A stretch of 14,270 nucleotides of DNA from DASWIG01 sp965371445. Its GTDB lineage: Bacteria; Acidobacteriota; Thermoanaerobaculia; Multivoradales; J023. The position numbers were made by a program, and so were the translations under genes. Location: assembly GCA_965371445.1 (NCBI GenBank), contig CBDUYN010000225.1, positions 1 to 14,270 on the forward strand. Direction: 5' to 3'. Shown here in pieces: positions 10,989 to 14,270 of this stretch. Each line of letters starts with the position of its first letter. The first letter of the stretch is position 1. The notes under the pieces were generated by a model that ran no database searches, had not been told where the DNA came from, and saw only the letters and a program-made list of their open reading frames with translations.

Positions 10989-13853
10989 GGACAAAACCAC
11001 ACGAAAACCGATGAAGTCGTTGAAGCTCTCGGGGCCGTCCCTGAAGCGGGACGCGCAACGGACGTGGGGTTTTCCATTATAGCAGCTTCCGCCGCGCACG
11101 ACGCGGAGGGCCGGCGAGCTCTCCCCTTCTCGCCCGTCGTCAGCCACGTACGGATAGGAGAATTCGGGCTTGTCCCAGGACCGGCCCCAGACCGTGGAAT
11201 TCCATTCCCAGACGCTACCGGCCATGTCTTCGACTCCGACTGAACTCCGGTTTTTCGGGAACATCCCGACCGGGCTCGGCTGACCCAACTCCACCTCCTC
11301 GGAGTTGCAATCGCCCGGGGAGAACTCGTCGCCCCACGGCCAGATGCGTTTTGACTCACCGCGGGCCGCTTTCTCCCACTGCGCCTCGCTCGGCAAGGTG
11401 ACGTTTACAACTCCGCCGATCCCTGGGAGGACCGGGCCGTCTTGAGCCCGAAGGCGAGCCGTGAGCCACCGGCAGAACGCCACGGCTTCGAACCACGTGA
11501 CGCCGACGACAGGACGCGACGGTGCCGCAAGCTTCTCGTCGTCCCAGAAGAATGGTTGTCTCCTTTTCTCCTGCGGCCGGCCGGCAAACCACTCTCGGAA
11601 TCGCTCCCGCCACTCTTCAGGATAGCCCGAGACGTCAATCTCCGCGCCTTGCAGCCATTCCCATCCGGCGTCGGTCCAGTAAGCCCGGTTGTCGTAGCCC
11701 TCCCCTTCGCAGAAGAGCCGATACTGGGCGTTGGTGACCGGATACCGGCCAATCCAGAAGCGATCAAGAGAAACCTCGTGCTGAGGCCGTTCCCAGGAGA
11801 GAGCGTCCCGATCCTCCTTCGCGCTGCCCATGGTGAAGATCCCATCTGGCACCTCGACCCAGTCGATCGACGGCACCTCTTCCTCCCCCACTCGCACGAC
11901 GCCGACCCCAGTACGGGGATCCCCGAGGTATCCGAGGACGTCCCCCGCCTCGAGCCGTTCCTTGGGACTCATGCGTCCTCCATCGACGATCGTCACGAGC
12001 CGTTGCCGTGCCTCGTCAAGGACGCCCTGGTAGTGACTCCGCTCCCCGACTCGCTGCTGGAGCCGTAGCTCGCGGAGCGCCTGCCCGCAGAGGACCGAGA
12101 CATGATCTTGCTCCTCCGGCGCCCCGCTCTCCTCAAGTTGGAGCTTCGTCACGTGGTCAACGGCATTGCCGAGGCCGCTCCGTCGCGCCCGTCCGATGCC
12201 CAGGAGGACGACCTCGCGCCACCAAGCAGGATCGAGGAAAGCCAACTCGCGGAACCGTTCGCTGGGCTCCGGCTGGCCGCCGACGTGGCAGGCAGCGAGG
12301 TACTCCTGGAACGACCGGTGCGGAAAGGCGTAGACCCCTTCCCGCCGGTGGACGAGGAGCCCGGCGCGCTCTTCGAGGTAAGCGAGGAGCCGGTCGGGAG
12401 TCACCTCGCCGCGGAGGAGAGGCTTGAAGGCGACCAGAAGCTCGCCTTCCGAGATGTCGGCGGGTCTCGTGTCGCGCTCTTCGTCCTCACCGCCTTGCCG
12501 CTCGTGGACCTTATAGGCCAGCGCCTCCAGCGCCTCGCGCACGCGGCTCTCCTCGACTTGGAGGAGCTGCGAGAGGCTCTCCTCGGCTTCCTCGCCCGAC
12601 GCCGCGGTCTCACGCGCCCGCTGCCAGCGTCCGAGGAGGAGCTTCACGGTCTCCTCGTAGAGGTCGGCGCGACCCTCCGGGAGCTGTCCCCAGCTCGAAT
12701 GGAGCGTCGCCATGAGCGTCAGCAGAAGCGGCCGCGAGGCGAGGTCGCCGAGATAGGGCCGGTTCGCGAGCGCCCGGCGAAGCTGCCGGGCCTTCGCCGC
12801 CGCGGTCTCCTCGCTCCAGGAGAAGGCCTGGCGGGCGGCGGTGAGGTACCAGCCGTCGACGAAGCGCTCGACCTGCTCGGCGTTGAACGGTGCCAGGGCC
12901 AACAGCTCGAATCCCTCGAGGTGCCATTTCGGATCGGCGTAGGCGTAGGGGCGTGCCGTGACGAGGACCCGGGAGGGCTCGCCGAGGGCGGCGGCCAGGT
13001 CCTCGACGGAGTCGAGGAGGATCCTCCGATGCCGGTGGGCCGACGGCACCTCGTCGAGGCCGTCGAAGACGACGAGGCCGCCGTCCTTCATGAGGCGCTC
13101 CTGGACCCATGTGAGCAGACGCGGTGCCGCGTCGTCGCCGACGGTGGCGGCAAGCTCGTCGCGGAGCGCGTTCCAGAGGAGCCCCGCGGAGCCCTCCGTC
13201 ACCTTGCCGAGCTGACGGGCCGCCACGTCGCGCAGGACGAATCGGATCGGCAAGAGGCCGGTAAGCCCTTCCGGCAGTGGGTCCCCCCCTTGATCCCCCC
13301 CAGGGGACAGTCCCTCCCCCAGCGCCAGGGCACGGCAGAGGTGATGGGCGAAGGTGGTCTTGCCGGAGCCGGGATCGCCGAGCAGGACCCAGCGGCGTCC
13401 GTCGCCGGCCAAGACGTCGCGGGCGGCGATGCGTCCCTGGGCCTCGCCGCGCACCAGGCGCCAGGACCAGCCGCGTTCGTCGTCGTCCTCTTCCTCGGGG
13501 CGGCCGGGACGAGTGACGTCGAGCTCGACGTAGACCTCGCCGAGGCGGACTCGGCGCTGTCCGCCGCCGCGGACGAACTTCGTGTCGATGACGCCGAGGG
13601 GAAGCTTGGAGCAGTCGTCGGCGAGGGAGGCGAGGTAAGCGCGCCAGAGCAGCTCCGGCTCGGCGTCGCGCGCCGGGATGCGGGCACCGTCGCCGGTGAC
13701 GATGATCGTCCCCTCGGCGCTGCCGTGGATGGTGACGTTGCGTTTGCCCGAGGTCTCGACGCCGACGGTGTCGGCCTCCAGACGGCGGATCTTCTCGTCG
13801 AGCTCCTGGCGTCGCGCGATGAGCTGGGCAAGGTCCTCGGCGTTGGATGACAT
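10968..13853 (-). CDS. DGR variable protein 2: NACHT-family ATPase with C-terminal FGE-like (C-type-lectin-fold) domain, 961 aa
   Basis: A short coiled-coil-like start (LIARRQELDEKIRRLEAD) is followed by strand motif NVTIHGSAEGTIIVTGDG (~39-56). The NACHT core has Walker A GDPGSGKTT (~159-167), Walker B LVVFDGLDEV (~260-269), TARPYAYA (~299-306) and SRPLLLTLMATLHSSWGQLPEGRADLYEE in pieces over ~383-411. AFPHRSFQEYLAACH (~509-523) marks the post-NACHT helical domain. The FGE-like domain (~685-961) has VPDGIFTMGS, IGRYPVTNAQY, GVTWFEAVAFCRWL, LPSEAQWEKAARG, WPWGDEF, EDMAGSVWEW, RVVRGGSCYNG and GFRVVLS. VR2 forms the last ~27 codons. The two catalytic Cys of true FGE are not in place. ATG 13853 has GGAGG six bases upstream. 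It heads the operon with RT and avd. NACHT and linker parts differ strongly from the 842-aa protein, so the two are old paralogs, not a recent duplicate. Confidence 0.94.
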   Translation of the reverse strand: MSSNAEDLAQLIARRQELDEKIRRLEADTVGVETSGKRNVTIHGSAEGTIIVTGDGARIPARDAEPELLWRAYLASLADDCSKLPLGVIDTKFVRGGGQRRVRLGEVYVELDVTRPGRPEEEDDDERGWSWRLVRGEAQGRIAARDVLAGDGRRWVLLGDPGSGKTTFAHHLCRALALGEGLSPGGDQGGDPLPEGLTGLLPIRFVLRDVAARQLGKVTEGSAGLLWNALRDELAATVGDDAAPRLLTWVQERLMKDGGLVVFDGLDEVPSAHRHRRILLDSVEDLAAALGEPSRVLVTARPYAYADPKWHLEGFELLALAPFNAEQVERFVDGWYLTAARQAFSWSEETAAAKARQLRRALANRPYLGDLASRPLLLTLMATLHSSWGQLPEGRADLYEETVKLLLGRWQRARETAASGEEAEESLSQLLQVEESRVREALEALAYKVHERQGGEDEERDTRPADISEGELLVAFKPLLRGEVTPDRLLAYLEERAGLLVHRREGVYAFPHRSFQEYLAACHVGGQPEPSERFRELAFLDPAWWREVVLLGIGRARRSGLGNAVDHVTKLQLEESGAPEEQDHVSVLCGQALRELRLQQRVGERSHYQGVLDEARQRLVTIVDGGRMSPKERLEAGDVLGYLGDPRTGVGVVRVGEEEVPSIDWVEVPDGIFTMGSAKEDRDALSWERPQHEVSLDRFWIGRYPVTNAQYRLFCEGEGYDNRAYWTDAGWEWLQGAEIDVSGYPEEWRERFREWFAGRPQEKRRQPFFWDDEKLAAPSRPVVGVTWFEAVAFCRWLTARLRAQDGPVLPGIGGVVNVTLPSEAQWEKAARGESKRIWPWGDEFSPGDCNSEEVELGQPSPVGMFPKNRSSVGVEDMAGSVWEWNSTVWGRSWDKPEFSYPYVADDGREGESSPALRVVRGGSCYNGKPHVRCASRFRDGPESFNDFIGFRVVLSLANPEF
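10989..11068 (-). repeat. Variable repeat VR2 (3' end of the 961-aa NACHT-FGE gene)
   Basis: VR2 aligns without gaps to TR 9363-9442. Eleven positions differ, all at coding-strand adenines of TR. Coding changes from TR include AAC to CAC, TAC to TCC, AAC to TTC (twice), AAC to GAC, GAA to GGC and AAC to AGC. Ten TR adenine sites are changed in VR1 or VR2 in different ways or in only one of them, so the two VRs were mutagenised independently. Confidence 0.95.
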
Positions 13854-13916
13854 CTCGTCCCTCCTTGGTAGGCGGTTTCGGTGATCCTATCGTCCCGCCG
13901 GCGACCAGGGGCCGCT

Positions 13917-13944
13917 GACACCCGGGGTTTCAACCCCGGGTGTC
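13917..13944. repeat. 13-bp-arm hairpin of the CCCGGGGTT/AACCCCGGG type
   Basis: GACACCCGGGGTT (13917-13929) and AACCCCGGGTGTC (13932-13944) pair perfectly around a TC loop. It lies 64 bp upstream of the VR2 NACHT start. The core matches the palindromes at 456-477 and 8848-8869. It could terminate transcription entering from upstream, or be a mobile palindromic repeat. Confidence 0.8.
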
Positions 13945-14010
13945 GGCAGAGGGGTTGGGTACGGAATACGCATCAAGCCACTAGGAGCCTGTAGGGCATA
14001 GGCTCGACCG

Positions 14011-14160
14011 CTGTCCCGGCGGACTTCGTCCGCCGGGGAAATCCCCCTAACCCCCTTTCCTAAAGGGGGGACAAGACCCGGATTCTCTGAACCCCCCTTT
14101 AGGAAAGGGGGGCAGGGGGGATTTCCCCGGCAGGCGCAGCCTGCCGGGCTCCCGGGACAG
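14011..14160. repeat. Compound nested inverted repeat, about 150 bp (MITE-like)
   Basis: Outer arms CTGTCCCGG (14011-14019) and CCGGGACAG (14152-14160) pair. Inner arms are a perfect 15-bp pair (14033-14047 with 14116-14130, CCGGGGAAATCCCCC type) and a perfect 20-bp pair (14051-14070 with 14092-14111). Two side hairpins branch off: GGCGGAC-TTC-GTCCGCC (14018-14034) and GGCAGGC-GCA-GCCTGCC (14129-14145). The whole could fold into a cross-like structure. It encodes no protein. A non-autonomous, transposase-mobilised element is a reasonable reading, but no target-site duplication was identified. Confidence 0.7.
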
Positions 14161-14270
14161 AGGTGCAGAACCCGCACCTATGCCCTGGGAATCCCAGGAC
14201 AGAGGTGCAGAACCTGCACCTATGCCACAAGAATCCCAGGGCAGAGGTGCAGAACCCGCACCTATGCCAC
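14155..14270. repeat. 42-bp tandem repeat, nearly three units, cut by the window end
   Basis: AGGTGCAGAAC begins at 14161, 14203 and 14245, exactly 42 bp apart. Each unit carries AGGTGC/GCACCT arms with a seven-base loop and a TGGGAATCCCA-like or GAATCCC segment. Units differ by a few substitutions (for example CCCGC against CCTGC). There are no spacers, so this is not CRISPR. A degraded inverted copy (GGCATAGGCTCGACCGCTGTCC) lies left of the compound hairpin at about 13996-14017. The array continues past the window. Confidence 0.8.

Larger units (their letters stand above)
13854..14270. other. Gene-free repeat-rich region upstream of the DGR operon
   Basis: This 417-bp stretch holds the 5' leader of the VR2 NACHT gene, then three repeat structures (hairpin, compound inverted repeat and tandem repeat, listed separately). 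I see no gene. An open frame on - through the repeats only translates repeat DNA. The promoter for the NACHT-RT-avd operon should lie between 13854 and about 13916, but no clear -35/-10 pair could be picked out. Confidence 0.7.

Noticed and set aside
12102..13850. 582-codon open frame on + across the 961-aa NACHT gene
   Set aside because: Long antisense frames arise from codon bias in GC-rich genes; the - strand carries NACHT motifs and a good ribosome site.
13887..14177. 96-codon open frame on - upstream of the DGR operon
   Set aside because: It is entirely translation of the palindromes and the first tandem repeat unit (for example PPCPPFLKGG), a common artefact of such repeats.
14155..14270. 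CRISPR array
   Set aside because: The 42-bp units are contiguous with no unique spacers and no cas genes are present.

Overview
The window is high-GC bacterial DNA with long, densely packed genes. It combines a Ser/Thr kinase-ATPase-TPR protein with palindromic intergenic repeats of the CCC(A/G)GGGTT...AACCC(C/T)GGG type. This suits an Acidobacteriota-, Planctomycetota- or deltaproteobacteria-like genome, but nothing here fixes the taxon.

Left part (1-5714): the 3' end of ahcY (S-adenosylhomocysteine hydrolase) on +; a convergent 1226-residue protein kinase/AAA/TPR regulator on - (467-4147); then, divergently on +, a SAM-dependent methyltransferase (4249-4983) and a membrane-anchored helical-repeat protein (4995-5714). 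None of these looks specific to a defence system.

Right part (5776-13853, all on -): a diversity-generating retroelement (DGR). In transcription order it holds a 961-residue NACHT ATPase with a C-terminal formylglycine-generating-enzyme-like (C-type-lectin-fold) domain ending in variable repeat VR2; a DGR-type reverse transcriptase (IGNLTSQ and YADD motifs); the accessory protein Avd, whose start overlaps the RT stop; the template repeat TR (9363-9442); an orphan antitoxin-like ORF; a second NACHT-FGE protein (842 residues) ending in VR1; and a 123-residue protein. TR aligns without gaps to VR1 and VR2 over 80 bases. I counted 13 differences from TR in VR1 and 11 in VR2, and all 24 fall on adenines of the TR coding strand. 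This is the signature of adenine-specific mutagenic retrohoming. The two VRs also share a 27-bp 3' flank, running across the stop codon, that TR lacks; this is the expected initiation-of-mutagenic-homing (IMH) asymmetry.

The likely biology is an NTP-dependent conflict or signalling system. Two STAND-type NACHT switches carry hypervariable ligand-binding tips tuned by one RT/Avd/TR cassette. All three non-retroelement proteins (both NACHTs and the small protein) carry a short N-terminal Gly/Val/Thr-rich strand motif (VxGxV..S.I..GD-like) that may let them assemble together. No classical effector domain is visible in the window.

Intergenic DNA is rich in palindromes: one between ahcY and the kinase gene, a cluster at 8753-8893 and another at 13917-14270. 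The last includes a roughly 150-bp compound hairpin followed by a 42-bp tandem repeat that runs off the window end. I saw no rRNA, tRNA or CRISPR array.
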